A stretch of DNA of 64,000 bases, taken from assembly GCF_014190935.1 (NCBI RefSeq), contig NZ_JACHVV010000003.1:124001-188000 (forward strand), written 5' to 3'. This document shows positions 36,555 through 45,268 of the stretch, one piece after another. The notes beneath the pieces are model-generated. The model searched no databases. It saw only the letters and a list, made by a program, of their open reading frames with translations, and was not told the origin of the DNA. The position numbers were made by a program, and so were the translations under genes. The first letter of the stretch is position 1; every line of letters begins with the position of its first letter. This DNA comes from Chryseomonas sp014190935. GTDB taxonomy: Bacteria > Pseudomonadota > Gammaproteobacteria > Pseudomonadales > Pseudomonadaceae.

Positions 36555-37085
36555 ATGACGCTCGCCCATCCCGCCGGTCACTGGTACCTGGTGCAGACCA
36601 AGCCCAATCAGGAAGTCCGCGCCGAAGAAAACCTGAGCAGACAGGGTTATGTCTGCTTCCGGCCCCAGCGCGAGCGCAAGGCCTCCGGCAGAAGTCGCGC
36701 GAGCGGCAGCGAGTCGCTGTTCCCGGGGTATCTGTTCATTCAGCTCAACGACGTGAACGACAACTGGTACCCCATTCGCTCGACGCGCGGCGTCAATCGG
36801 ATCGTCAGTTTCGGCACCCAGCCGACGGCCGTGAGCGAAGGCATCATCGACGACATCCGCCAGCGCCTCGCCGCGCTGGCGGAGCCTGCACCCAGCCATC
36901 AGCCCGGTGAGACCGTGCGGGTCCAGTACAGCCAGGAGCTGGAAATGGACGCCGTGTTCCTGAGTGCCGATGGCAACGAGCGGGCCATCATCCTGCTGCG
37001 CATCCTGCAGCGCGAACAACGGGTCAGCGTCGCTCTTGATCAACTGTCGGCAGTCGCCACCGTCAACCAGCGGCTGCGCGCCTGA
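36555..37085 (+). CDS. rfaH: RfaH-type NusG paralogue (operon antiterminator)
   Basis: 176 residues. The NGN domain is clear (HWYLVQTKPNQEVRAEENL, then LFPGYLFI and STRGVNRIVSFG), followed by a linker and a short C-terminal domain like that of RfaH (GETVRVQYSQELEMDAVFL, ILLRILQREQRVSV). The wording STRGVNRIVSFG and RILQREQRVSV resembles E. coli RfaH more than housekeeping NusG. RfaH joins RNA polymerase paused at an ops element and lets it read long operons through. Ops-like repeats lie in the leader of this same locus. The most likely role is control of this locus, though it could act on other operons too. Confidence 0.88.
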   Translation: MTLAHPAGHWYLVQTKPNQEVRAEENLSRQGYVCFRPQRERKASGRSRASGSESLFPGYLFIQLNDVNDNWYPIRSTRGVNRIVSFGTQPTAVSEGIIDDIRQRLAALAEPAPSHQPGETVRVQYSQELEMDAVFLSADGNERAIILLRILQREQRVSVALDQLSAVATVNQRLRA

Positions 37086-37120
37086 CCAAGAACTGTAAGG
37101 CCCTTTGGAGGAATCTGTTC

Positions 37121-38119
37121 ATGCAATGCAAGACCACGGTCGTTACCGTCACCTACGGCAATCGCCTCGGCTACCTGGAGCAGCTGGTCACCCGCGCCCT
37201 GGCCGAACGCACCATTCACCAGGTCGTCGTGGTGAGCAATGCGGCGACGGTGTCGCTGGATAGCCTCGAAACCCGCTGGCCCGGTCAGGTCAAGGTGATC
37301 GCCCTGAGCGAGAACACCGGTTCCGCCAACGGTTACGCCGTGGCCCTGGAAGCGGCCCTGGCCACCGATACCACCCACATCTGGATGATGGACGACGACA
37401 ACGCGCCGCTGGGCGATGCCCTCGACGTGCTGCACCGTCGCCTCGACGAACTCGGCGCCGTCCACGGTCGCGACAAGGTCGCCGTGCTCGGCTACCGGCC
37501 GACCCAGCAGGCCGACATCGCCCAGTGCATCCCGACCCGGATGATCACCCAGCCGCGTTCGAGCTACTTCGGCTTCCACGTGGCGCGCATCCCCTACAAG
37601 ATCTGGCGCCGCCTGCCCTGGGGCCGTCCGCGCGGTGGCCAGCCGGAAGCCCTGGTCGAGCTGCCCTTCGCCCCCTATGGCGGCATGCTCGCCCACCGCA
37701 GCCTCTATGAGCGCATCGGCCTGCCGCTGCGCGAGCTGGTGCTCTACTCCGACGACACCGAGTACACCTACCGCATCACCCAGGCCGGCGGAAAGCTGTT
37801 CATGGTCACCGAGGCGGAGCTCGAAGAACTGGAGCATTCCTGGAACATCAAGGAAGGCACCAGCAACGTCTACCAGAACTACCTGCAGGCCGGCTCGGAC
37901 TTCCGCGCCTACTACGCCGCGCGCAACCAGGCCTGGTTCGACAAGAACGTCTGGGCCAGCTCCCGGCCGATGTACAGCCTCAACCGCTACGTCTTCCACA
38001 CCCTGCTCAAGCTGTTCGCCCGTGACGACAAGAGCCGTCAGCGCCTGGCGCTGATCCGGCAGGCGGTCCAGGACGGCGAAACCGGCGCGCTGGGGATAAA
38101 CCGCAGCTATCCGCTATGA
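37121..38119 (+). CDS. Family 2 glycosyltransferase, GlfT-like
   Basis: 332 residues. Starts with VVTVTYGNRLGYLEQL, has the DxD cluster WMMDDDNAP, and a second acidic motif in LYSDDTEYTYRITQAG, as in galactofuranosyl- and rhamnosyltransferase-like GT2 proteins. Donor sugar not certain. GGAGGAATCTG precedes ATG 37121. Its stop overlaps the next start (ATGA). Confidence 0.87.
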   Translation: MQCKTTVVTVTYGNRLGYLEQLVTRALAERTIHQVVVVSNAATVSLDSLETRWPGQVKVIALSENTGSANGYAVALEAALATDTTHIWMMDDDNAPLGDALDVLHRRLDELGAVHGRDKVAVLGYRPTQQADIAQCIPTRMITQPRSSYFGFHVARIPYKIWRRLPWGRPRGGQPEALVELPFAPYGGMLAHRSLYERIGLPLRELVLYSDDTEYTYRITQAGGKLFMVTEAELEELEHSWNIKEGTSNVYQNYLQAGSDFRAYYAARNQAWFDKNVWASSRPMYSLNRYVFHTLLKLFARDDKSRQRLALIRQAVQDGETGALGINRSYPL

Positions 38120-39363
38120 AACTGCTCTTTCTCAACAGCTTCTATCCGCCCCACGTGGGCGGTGGCGCGGAGCTCATCCTGCAACGCAGTGTGGAAGGCT
38201 TCCAGCAGCGCGGTCACGACGTGGCCGTGCTGGTGACCGGTCCCGAGCAGGGTGTGCGGCAGGAGACGGTGAACGACGTTCGCGTCTATCGCGCCGGGCT
38301 GAAGAACTTCTACTGGCCCCTGACCCAGCAGCGCCCCGGTCCGCTGGCGCGCTTCGGCTGGCACTTTCGCGACCAGTACAACAGCGCGATGCGAGCGCCC
38401 CTGCGCCAGGTGCTGCAACAGGAAAAGCCGGACCTGGTGGTGTGCCACAACCTGTCCGGCTGGTCGGTCGCGGCCTGGGACGAGATCCGCGCCAGCGGCG
38501 TCCCCATCGTGCAGGTGCTGCACGACATGTACCTGCTGTGCCCGAAGAACACCCTGTTCAAGAAGGGCCAGAGCTGCCAGAAACTCTGTGGCAGCTGCGC
38601 GGCGCTGCGCCGGCCCCACGCCGAGCAGTCCGCCAAGGTGGATGCCGTCGTCGGCGTCAGTCGCTACCTGCTGGACACCATCGTGAACAAGGGTTACTTC
38701 GGCGGCGTTCCGCGCCAGGTCATCCATAACGCCAGCCTGATCGCCGGCAGCAATGCCGAGACCGCGCCCCCCAATCCGGACGGCGTCGTCCGCTTTGGCT
38801 ACATGGGCACCCTGTCGGAGAACAAGGGCGTGGGCTGGCTGATCGAGCAGTTCCAGCGGCTGTCGCTCAACGCGACCCTGACCATCGCCGGCAAGGGCCA
38901 GCTGGATTACGAAACCCAGCTCAAGGCCATGGCCGATCCGCAAAGGGTCAGCTTCGTCGGCTACCAGAAGCCCGAGGCCTTCTATCGGAGCATCGACGTC
39001 TTCGTCGCGCCGTCGCTGTGGGCCGAGCCCTTCGGCATGGTCGCCGTCGAGGCCTGCGCCTTCCAGAAACCGGTCATCGCCAGCCGCATGGGCGGCCTGC
39101 CGGAGATCGTCCGCGATGGCGTCAACGGCCTGCTCTGCAACCCCGACGATCGCGACTCCCTGGGCCGCGCCCTGCAGTGCCTGCACGACGACGCCGAGTT
39201 GCGCCAGCGGCTGAGTCTGCTGAGTCGTACCGCGGTGGCCGATCTGCTGAGCATGGACACCATGCTCGACCAGTACCTGGCGCTCTTCGAGGACGTCCTG
39301 GGCAAGGCGCAACACGGCTCCACCAAACCGCTTCACGTACCTCACACACAGCTTTCCAACTGA
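38116..39363 (+). CDS. Family 4 glycosyltransferase
   Basis: 415 residues, GT-B fold. The N-terminal glycine-rich loop SFYPPHVGGGAELILQRSV and the C-terminal donor-binding EPFGMVAVEACAFQKPVIASR with the E-x7-E motif are typical of GT4. A cysteine-rich stretch (CQKLCGSCAALRR) in the middle resembles that of some GT4 enzymes near LPS and capsule loci. Sugar unknown. Confidence 0.88.
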   Translation: MKLLFLNSFYPPHVGGGAELILQRSVEGFQQRGHDVAVLVTGPEQGVRQETVNDVRVYRAGLKNFYWPLTQQRPGPLARFGWHFRDQYNSAMRAPLRQVLQQEKPDLVVCHNLSGWSVAAWDEIRASGVPIVQVLHDMYLLCPKNTLFKKGQSCQKLCGSCAALRRPHAEQSAKVDAVVGVSRYLLDTIVNKGYFGGVPRQVIHNASLIAGSNAETAPPNPDGVVRFGYMGTLSENKGVGWLIEQFQRLSLNATLTIAGKGQLDYETQLKAMADPQRVSFVGYQKPEAFYRSIDVFVAPSLWAEPFGMVAVEACAFQKPVIASRMGGLPEIVRDGVNGLLCNPDDRDSLGRALQCLHDDAELRQRLSLLSRTAVADLLSMDTMLDQYLALFEDVLGKAQHGSTKPLHVPHTQLSN

Positions 39364-39394
39364 TCCACCCCAGGTCACGGCAACGGGCAGAATC

Positions 39395-40483
39395 ATGATC
39401 ATCGTCAATTCCCGCTTCATCACCCAGGATCTTCGCGGCGTCCAGCGCTTCGCGGAATGCATCTCGCTGGAGCTGGCGAAGCTGCGATCCGACCTGCGCT
39501 TCGTCGCGCCGCCCGGCGTCGTCAGGCCCGACGTGGCCAAGCGGCTGAACATCGAGATCATCGGCACCCGCCAGGGCCAGCGCTGGGAGCAATGGGACCT
39601 GCCGAACTGGCTGAAGAGTCAGGGCAGCCCCCTGCTGCTGTCGCTGTGCAGCACGGCGCCGCTGCTCTACACCAACCAGATCGCCACCCACCACGACATC
39701 AACTACGTGCGCTTCCCCGAGAGTTACTCGTGGAAATTCCGCACCTCGTACCGCTGCCTGATCCCCATGCTGCTCAAGCGCTCGAATGCCCTGATCACCG
39801 TGAGTGAATTCTCCCGGGACGAGATCTCGCGCTTCTATCGCTATCCAAGCGACTCGATCACGGTCGTGCCCAACGCCGTCGCCGACGCCTTCACCCTGGA
39901 GTCGCGGATCGACAGCGCTGACACCCCCTATCTGCTGGCGGTGTCCTCGCCCAGCTACCACAAGAATTTCTCGCGGATGCTGGAAGCCTTCGCCGCCCTG
40001 CCGCGGGACCTCAAGGTCGAATTGCGCATCGTCGGCGACAGCCACGCCGTGTTCGGCCAGAGCGATCTGGCGACCCTGGCCGCCCGGGATCCGCGGGTCA
40101 AGCTGCTCGGTCGCATCGACGATGCCGAGCTGGCGCGCCAGTATCGCCAGGCCACCGCCTTCGTCTTTCCGTCGCTCTACGAGGGTTTCGGCATTCCGCC
40201 CCTCGAAGCCCAGGCCTGCGGCTGCCCGGTGATCTCGGCCAATACCGCCTCCATGCCGGAAGTGCTGCAGGACAGCGTCCTCTACTTCGACCCCTACGAG
40301 ACGGCCAGCATCACCCAGGCGATGCGCACCATCCTCCAGGACGCACCGCTCAGGGAGGCGCTCCGCGCCAAGGGCCTGGCCAACATCCAGCGCTTCAACT
40401 GGCAGACCTCCGCGAGCAAGGTCTCCGACCTGCTGGACAACGCCCTGGCGAGCTCCTCGAAGGCCACGGCCAGGGCCGCCTGA
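39395..40483 (+). CDS. Family 4 glycosyltransferase
   Basis: 362 residues. N-terminal NSRFITQDLRGVQRFAECIS, central SEFSRDEISRFYRYPSDSITVVPNAV and C-terminal SLYEGFGIPPLEAQACGCPVI mark a GT4 of the mannosyl/rhamnosyl-transferase type often found in Wzy-dependent loci. It has no membrane helix. It follows the previous GT4 after 31 bases. Confidence 0.88.
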   Translation: MIIVNSRFITQDLRGVQRFAECISLELAKLRSDLRFVAPPGVVRPDVAKRLNIEIIGTRQGQRWEQWDLPNWLKSQGSPLLLSLCSTAPLLYTNQIATHHDINYVRFPESYSWKFRTSYRCLIPMLLKRSNALITVSEFSRDEISRFYRYPSDSITVVPNAVADAFTLESRIDSADTPYLLAVSSPSYHKNFSRMLEAFAALPRDLKVELRIVGDSHAVFGQSDLATLAARDPRVKLLGRIDDAELARQYRQATAFVFPSLYEGFGIPPLEAQACGCPVISANTASMPEVLQDSVLYFDPYETASITQAMRTILQDAPLREALRAKGLANIQRFNWQTSASKVSDLLDNALASSSKATARAA

Positions 40484-40883
40484 AACGACCACAGAACAAT
40501 AATTCAGCGATCAAGAACTCATGGAAGAGACAAGCAACGCCATGGCAGGCCAGAGCCGTTCCTCTATACCCCTGACGCTCGACCACGATACGAGAGCGTC
40601 CGGGCGCGCCCTTCAGGTCGCTGAATGCCACCTTCTGCAAGAAGGCTCGGACGCCACCGCGGCAGAGACCGCGGAATGTCCGGCTAACGCCGATGCTTGC
40701 GAAACGCCTGCAACAGACACCGTCTTTGCACAAAGCCCAACCATCAAGTTGCACGAGCTCGACAGCCCTTCGGACAGCATCGAGATAACCCGGCTGCCCT
40801 GGGGATATGCAGTGACCAGAAAGACCAGCACTCCATGAATCAGCACCAGCACTTGATTTCATTTCACGCTTAAGGAAGACGAC
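40484..40883 (+). other. 400-base gap inside the EPS locus with one doubtful ORF
   Basis: No recognised gene. One open frame of 105 codons is listed separately. The stretch has less biased third-codon composition than its neighbours, and no strong hairpin or promoter was noticed. AAGGAAGACGAC before 40884 is the ribosome site of the next gene. Confidence 0.5.
40521..40838 (+). CDS. Doubtful hypothetical protein (105 aa)
   Basis: An open frame of 105 codons starting MEETSNAMAGQSRSS and ending ITRLPWGYAVTRKTSTP. It is rich in Ala, Thr, Ser and Glu with five cysteines, has no signal peptide, membrane segment or recognisable domain, and lacks a good ribosome site. It fills most of an otherwise empty gap on the coding strand, which is the only support. 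Could be a fast-evolving accessory protein, a decayed gene or chance. Confidence 0.3.
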   Translation: MEETSNAMAGQSRSSIPLTLDHDTRASGRALQVAECHLLQEGSDATAAETAECPANADACETPATDTVFAQSPTIKLHELDSPSDSIEITRLPWGYAVTRKTSTP

Positions 40884-42083
40884 ATGAAAATCGCCATCGT
40901 TCACGATTGGTTGGTAACCTTTGCTGGCGCCGAACGCGTGCTTGCCGAACTGCTCGACATCTGGCCGGAGGCGGACCTGTTCAGCGTGATCGACTTCCTC
41001 TCGGACGAGGATCGGGCGCAGTTGCAGGGCAAGCAGGCGACCACCACCTTCATCCAGCGCCTGCCCCAGGCCAAGAAGCGCTATCAGACCTACCTGCCGC
41101 TGATGCCGCACGCCATCGAGCAACTCGACCTGTCCGGCTACGACCTGATCATCTCCAGCAGCCATGCGGTGGCCAAGGGCGTCCTGACCGGTCCGGACCA
41201 GCTGCACATCAGCTATGTCCACTCGCCCATCCGTTACGCCTGGGACCTGCAGCACCAGTACCTCAAGGAAGCCGGTCTCGACCGCGGCCTCAAGGGCAAG
41301 CTGGCGCGGGTCATCCTGCACTACGTGCGCATCTGGGATCAGCGCACCGCCGCCGGCGTGGACGCCTTCGTCGCCAACTCCCACTTCATCGCCCGGCGCA
41401 TCAGCAAGGCCTATCGCCGCGAAGCCAAGGTCATCTATCCGCCGGTCGACATCAGTCGCTTCACCCCCAGTGGCGGCAAGGAAGACTTCTATCTCACGGC
41501 CTCGCGCATGGTCCCCTACAAGCGCATGCCGATGATCGTCGAAGCCTTCAGCTCGATGCCCGACAAGAAGCTGGTGGTGATCGGCGCCGGCCCCGAATTC
41601 GAGAAGGCCAAGGAAGTCGCCGGCCCCAACGTCACCATGCTGGGCTACCAGGACTTCGACTGCCTGCTGGACCACATGCGCAGAGCGCGGGCCTTCGTCT
41701 TTGCCGCCGAGGAAGATTTCGGCATCACCCCCATCGAAGCCCAGGCTTGCGGTACCCCCGTCATCGCCTATGGCCGGGGTGGCGTCCTGGAAACCGTGCG
41801 CGGCCTCGATACGCCCCATCCCACCGGCGTCTTCTATCCGCAGCAGACCGCTGCCTCGCTATGCGCCGCCGTACGCCAGTTCGAGGCCCTGGAAACGCCG
41901 ATCAGCCAGCAGGCGTGCCGGCAGAATGCCGAGCGCTTCGCCACCAAGCGCTTCCGTCAGGAAATGCGGGCCTTCGTCGAAGCCCGGGTCGCCGCCCTGC
42001 ACCTGCCCGCCGACCTGGATCTGGACATCGTGACGCCCTTTCCCAGCAAGGGCCTGCAGCCGAGTTCGCTGAGCACGGCCTGA
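40884..42083 (+). CDS. Family 4 glycosyltransferase
   Basis: 399 residues. MKIAIVHDWLVTFAGAERVLAEL, YVHSPIRYAWDLQHQYL, AANSHFIARRI-like FVANSHFIARRISKAYRR, and the donor-site EEDFGITPIEAQACGTPVIAYGRGG are close to the mannosyltransferase-like GT4 proteins (WbaZ/GumH-type) of exopolysaccharide loci. Strong upstream AAGGAAGA. Last gene of the first EPS block; converges with the next gene 3 bases away. Confidence 0.89.
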   Translation: MKIAIVHDWLVTFAGAERVLAELLDIWPEADLFSVIDFLSDEDRAQLQGKQATTTFIQRLPQAKKRYQTYLPLMPHAIEQLDLSGYDLIISSSHAVAKGVLTGPDQLHISYVHSPIRYAWDLQHQYLKEAGLDRGLKGKLARVILHYVRIWDQRTAAGVDAFVANSHFIARRISKAYRREAKVIYPPVDISRFTPSGGKEDFYLTASRMVPYKRMPMIVEAFSSMPDKKLVVIGAGPEFEKAKEVAGPNVTMLGYQDFDCLLDHMRRARAFVFAAEEDFGITPIEAQACGTPVIAYGRGGVLETVRGLDTPHPTGVFYPQQTAASLCAAVRQFEALETPISQQACRQNAERFATKRFRQEMRAFVEARVAALHLPADLDLDIVTPFPSKGLQPSSLSTA

Positions 42084-42086
42084 GGG

Positions 42087-42950
42087 TTATTCCTTCACGT
42101 CCATGAATTCCCGCGCCCAGACTCGATACTCCTGCAGTGTCGAGTACTTGGTGGAGAGTTCCGACGCGGACAGGTCGGACGCGGTGATGTCGCGCTGCTC
42201 CCTGAGGCAGTCATAGGTCGCCTTGATCGCCGCGAAGTAGGCGGCATGCCCGTTCACCACGACCCGCACCCCGGCCTTGGCCAGGCGGGTGTTGTCACGC
42301 AACTGGGGATTGCCGTAGGTCACCAGCATCACCGGCACGCTCAGGTGCTGGGTGATCTCTTCCAGGTGAGCGAAGTCGCGAATGCCGACCATGCAGATAC
42401 CGTCCGCACCCGCGGCCTCGTAGGCCTTGGTGCGGGAGATGACTTCCTCGGTGCTCAGTTCGGTGGCATTGGTCCGGGCAAAGATGCTCAAGGCCTCGTC
42501 GATACGGGCTTCCAGCGCGCCCTTGATCTTGCCGATGCCTTCTTCGACGCTGACCAGGTCGGTGGACTTGCGGCCATAGCCGGCCGGCAGCACGGTGTCC
42601 TCGATGGTCAGGGCAGCCACCCCGGCGCGTTCGAGCTCGGTGATGGTGCGCATTACGTTCAGCGCATTGCCGTAGCCGTGATCGGCGTCGGCGATGATGG
42701 GCAGCCGGGCGACCCGGCCGATGCGCGTGGCCTGCTCGACGAACTCGCTCAGGGTGATCAGGGCGAAGTCCGGCGCGGCCAGCACCTGCAGGGAAGCCAC
42801 CGACCCGCCGAGGATGCCCATTTCGAAACCGAGATCATTGGCGATGCGCGCCGACATGGGATCGAAGACGGACGCCGTGTGGTAGCAGCTGTCCGATTTC
42901 AGCAGGGATCTGAACGCTAGACGCAGCTTGTGCGGGGAGGTTGGCTTCAT
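42087..42950 (-). CDS. Oxaloacetate decarboxylase (PEP mutase/isocitrate lyase superfamily)
   Basis: 287 residues, identical in length to P. aeruginosa PA4872, a characterised oxaloacetate decarboxylase that I recognise by sequence: CYHTASVFDPMSARIANDLGF, GGSVASLQVLAAPDFALITLSEF, the metal-binding ADADHGYGNALNVMRT, ALTIEDTVLPAGYGRKSTDL and ARTNA. It is a soluble Mg2+-dependent TIM barrel. It is transcribed against the EPS genes and has no evident role in polysaccharide synthesis. In P. aeruginosa its homologue is elsewhere on the chromosome, so it was either caught in the locus or marks a boundary between two EPS blocks. Confidence 0.92.
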   Translation of the reverse strand: MKPTSPHKLRLAFRSLLKSDSCYHTASVFDPMSARIANDLGFEMGILGGSVASLQVLAAPDFALITLSEFVEQATRIGRVARLPIIADADHGYGNALNVMRTITELERAGVAALTIEDTVLPAGYGRKSTDLVSVEEGIGKIKGALEARIDEALSIFARTNATELSTEEVISRTKAYEAAGADGICMVGIRDFAHLEEITQHLSVPVMLVTYGNPQLRDNTRLAKAGVRVVVNGHAAYFAAIKATYDCLREQRDITASDLSASELSTKYSTLQEYRVWAREFMDVKE

Positions 42951-43223
42951 AGGATTTTCCTTCTGGGATATACCGAACAGACAATGTTAGCGCGACAAGT
43001 AGTGGTGACACGACCAGATGTCCGGCTTTGAGATAAATCGATTCATCAAGCTGACTCACGGTCACCGCTCGGCCTCGCGCTCTTCAGGTAGCGGAAGCCA
43101 GGGTCCGAAACTCATCGAGCGGCAATCGGCCGGTGCAGCCAGGCGCCGGAAATTTCGATACCCAAGCATGCCCGGGCGACGTGACAATAGTGGCCAGGCC
43201 CTGCCTTCCTGCCAATCCCGTCA

Positions 43224-44447
43224 TTGCCCAATGCCATCATGCTCGCCGCCGACTTCCTAGACCGCTTCACCGCCCTGGATCTGTTTCTGACCCGGCATCA
43301 GCACCTGTGGCGGCCCAGACCCTTCGTCGAGCGGGAGCTGGCCTGGGAATCGAGTCATCCGGACTTGGCCCGCTGGCTGCGGGCCCGCAGCCTGGAAGAA
43401 GCCGAGGCGGCCCATAATACGCCCCAGCTGCTGGATGCACCGGAACCCTTCCGCTCGCTGGCCGCCACCTCGCTGGCGCTGAGCCGGGTCGACGAACGCC
43501 AGGCGCAACCCGGCCGCGATCTGCCTGGCAAGCAGGAAGTCGACGTGCCCGGACGCAAATGGCTGCAGATTGAAGCCTTCGCCCGCACGCTGGATTTCCA
43601 GCAACCCGTGCAGCGCTGGGTCGACTGGTGCGCGGGCAAGGGCCACCTCGCCAGGCACCTGACCCATCAGGGTGCGCCGGCTGTCTGCCTGGAGGTCGAT
43701 ACGGCCCTCGTCGAGGCAGGCGAAAGGCTCAGCCACCGGGCTCGAACCCCGGTGCACCATTATCAGGCCGATGTGCTCCAGCCGCTGGCAGGGGAACCGC
43801 TCGGCAGTCGCGACACACCCGTCGCCCTGCACGCCTGCGGCGACCTGCATGTCCAGCTGCTCAGGGTGACCGCGGAACGTGGCTGTCGGCAGCTGGCCCT
43901 GGCGCCCTGCTGCTATGACCGCATCGCCGCCGCGGCCTATGGCCCGCTGTCGGTGCCGGCCAAGGCCTCGGCGCTGCGCCTGGACCGGGAAGCCCTGCGC
44001 CTGGCGCTCTGTGAAACCGTCACCGGCGGGCAGCGGGTGCGGCGCGACAGAGACCTGTCCATGGCCCGCCGGCTGGGCTTCGATCTCCTGCAACGCGAGA
44101 TCAGCGGGTGCGACGCCTATCTCAGTACGCCGCCGCTGCCCAGTCACTGGCTGCGCCAGCCCTTCTCGGCCTTCGGTGCGGAACTGGCGCTGCGCAAGGG
44201 ATTGCCACTGCCCGCGGGGATCGACTGGCCATTCTGGGAACAACAGGGCTTCCAGCGGCTGGCAGAAGTTCGTAATCTCGAACTGCTGCCCGGTCTGTTC
44301 CGGCGCCCTCTGGAGCTCTGGCTGGTGCTGGACCAGGCGCTGTTCCTACAGGAGCAAGGTTACAGTGTGAGGTTGGGGACCTTCTGTCCCGCCAGCCTGA
44401 CCCCGCGAAACCTGCTGCTGACCGCGGAAAAACGCCACTCGGCATAG
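43224..44447 (+). CDS. SAM-dependent methyltransferase, Methyltransf_32/METTL25-like
   Basis: 407 residues. The SAM-binding motif is WVDWCAGKGHLARHLTHQG, followed by CLEVD (ribose acid), then VALHACGDLHVQLL and LALAPCCYDRI, which are the signatures of the Methyltransf_32 family. Substrate unknown; bacterial members are often supposed to modify RNA or protein. The start at ATG 43224 is tentative; ATG 43239 is also possible and neither has a clear ribosome site. It is divergent from the oxaloacetate decarboxylase gene. Confidence 0.82.
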   Translation: MPNAIMLAADFLDRFTALDLFLTRHQHLWRPRPFVERELAWESSHPDLARWLRARSLEEAEAAHNTPQLLDAPEPFRSLAATSLALSRVDERQAQPGRDLPGKQEVDVPGRKWLQIEAFARTLDFQQPVQRWVDWCAGKGHLARHLTHQGAPAVCLEVDTALVEAGERLSHRARTPVHHYQADVLQPLAGEPLGSRDTPVALHACGDLHVQLLRVTAERGCRQLALAPCCYDRIAAAAYGPLSVPAKASALRLDREALRLALCETVTGGQRVRRDRDLSMARRLGFDLLQREISGCDAYLSTPPLPSHWLRQPFSAFGAELALRKGLPLPAGIDWPFWEQQGFQRLAEVRNLELLPGLFRRPLELWLVLDQALFLQEQGYSVRLGTFCPASLTPRNLLLTAEKRHSA

Positions 44448-44585
44448 GCCTACAGCCGCTCTACCCTGCACGTTTGTCGGAATTTGAGCGGAGGATTGTA
44501 AAAAATACCTTTTGGTGATGGACTTCTCACAAAGTCTGCACAATAGTTAGGTTGCAATCTCGCAAAAAAAGCAGGAATAACAAAA

Positions 44586-44798
44586 ATGCGCTACTACCTG
44601 CCCGTTTGGACCGGCGTTGCCGGTTGCCTCGTCTTCGCCCAAGCCCAGCTGCCCTGGCTTGCGGTGGCCTCCCTCCTTGTCAGCTGGTCTTTCCTGCTGT
44701 TCTCGCACGACAACACGAGAAATTCGGCCTGGCATTCCAAGATCTCCAGTCTCCCCGTCAACTCCCCCCTGAGTTTTCAGTCCCATCATCGCCATTGA
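44586..44798 (+). CDS. Possible small membrane protein (70 aa)
   Basis: 70 codons with one hydrophobic stretch (GVAGCLVFAQAQLPWLAVASLLVSWSFLLF in sequence order, which could form one or two helices) and a polar His/Ser-rich tail. An AGGA lies 10 bases before ATG 44586, and the DNA upstream is AT-rich. No homologue recognised. It stands alone between the methyltransferase and the second EPS block. Confidence 0.4.
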   Translation: MRYYLPVWTGVAGCLVFAQAQLPWLAVASLLVSWSFLLFSHDNTRNSAWHSKISSLPVNSPLSFQSHHRH

Positions 44799-45268
44799 GG
44801 CGTGTTCCAGGCCAGGGACTGGCCTACACCCGACCTGACCGGTCTGGCTGTCTCATTGTTTGGTGAAGCAGCTCACAATTCCCGCATCCCGCATTAAAGT
44901 CCGACGGAACGTTTTAGCCCCTTCCGCTGCCCAGGCAAGCCACTCATCGCACCCTGATGCGAGAGAAGTGTGCCAGCCGTCCGCCCGCGCTGTGACGCAC
45001 TCCGCCCTTCTTCACTTCCCCTCCCCTGCCGCAGCCCGAGTGGCGTGCTATTTGCCCTGATCTGGGGCAACTCGACAGCATCGTCCGGCCTTTCTACCGT
45101 GTGAACCTCTTAATCAGTGCCGAGTCCTAACGTCGCTACAGCCATCATGGCCTTTAGCGATCGGTGGTCAGTCATCGGTCCTAGAGCGCCATAGTGAACA
45201 TTTCATACGCTGGTAGCTGCCTCGCCCAGTTGAAAGTTCGTGCACGGTATACGCACAAGGATGGAACC
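44799..45268 (+). other. Leader region of the second EPS block
   Basis: About 470 bases without a recognised gene. It contains a perfect 7-bp hairpin AGGCCAG/CTGGCCT (44809-44815 and 44819-44825) soon after the small ORF, a nested hairpin at 45133-45160, and TGGTAGCTG at 45211. A 25-codon in-frame extension before 45269 is open but not expected to be translated. No clear promoter hexamers were found. Confidence 0.55.
45133..45160 (+). promoter_or_regulatory. Nested hairpin upstream of the initiating transferase
   Basis: Outer arms TCGCTA (45133-45138) and TAGCGA (45155-45160) enclose an inner palindrome GCCAT-c-ATGGC (45141-45151). It lies 108 bases before the start of the sugar transferase gene. 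It may be an operator or a leader RNA structure; there is no T-run. Confidence 0.45.
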
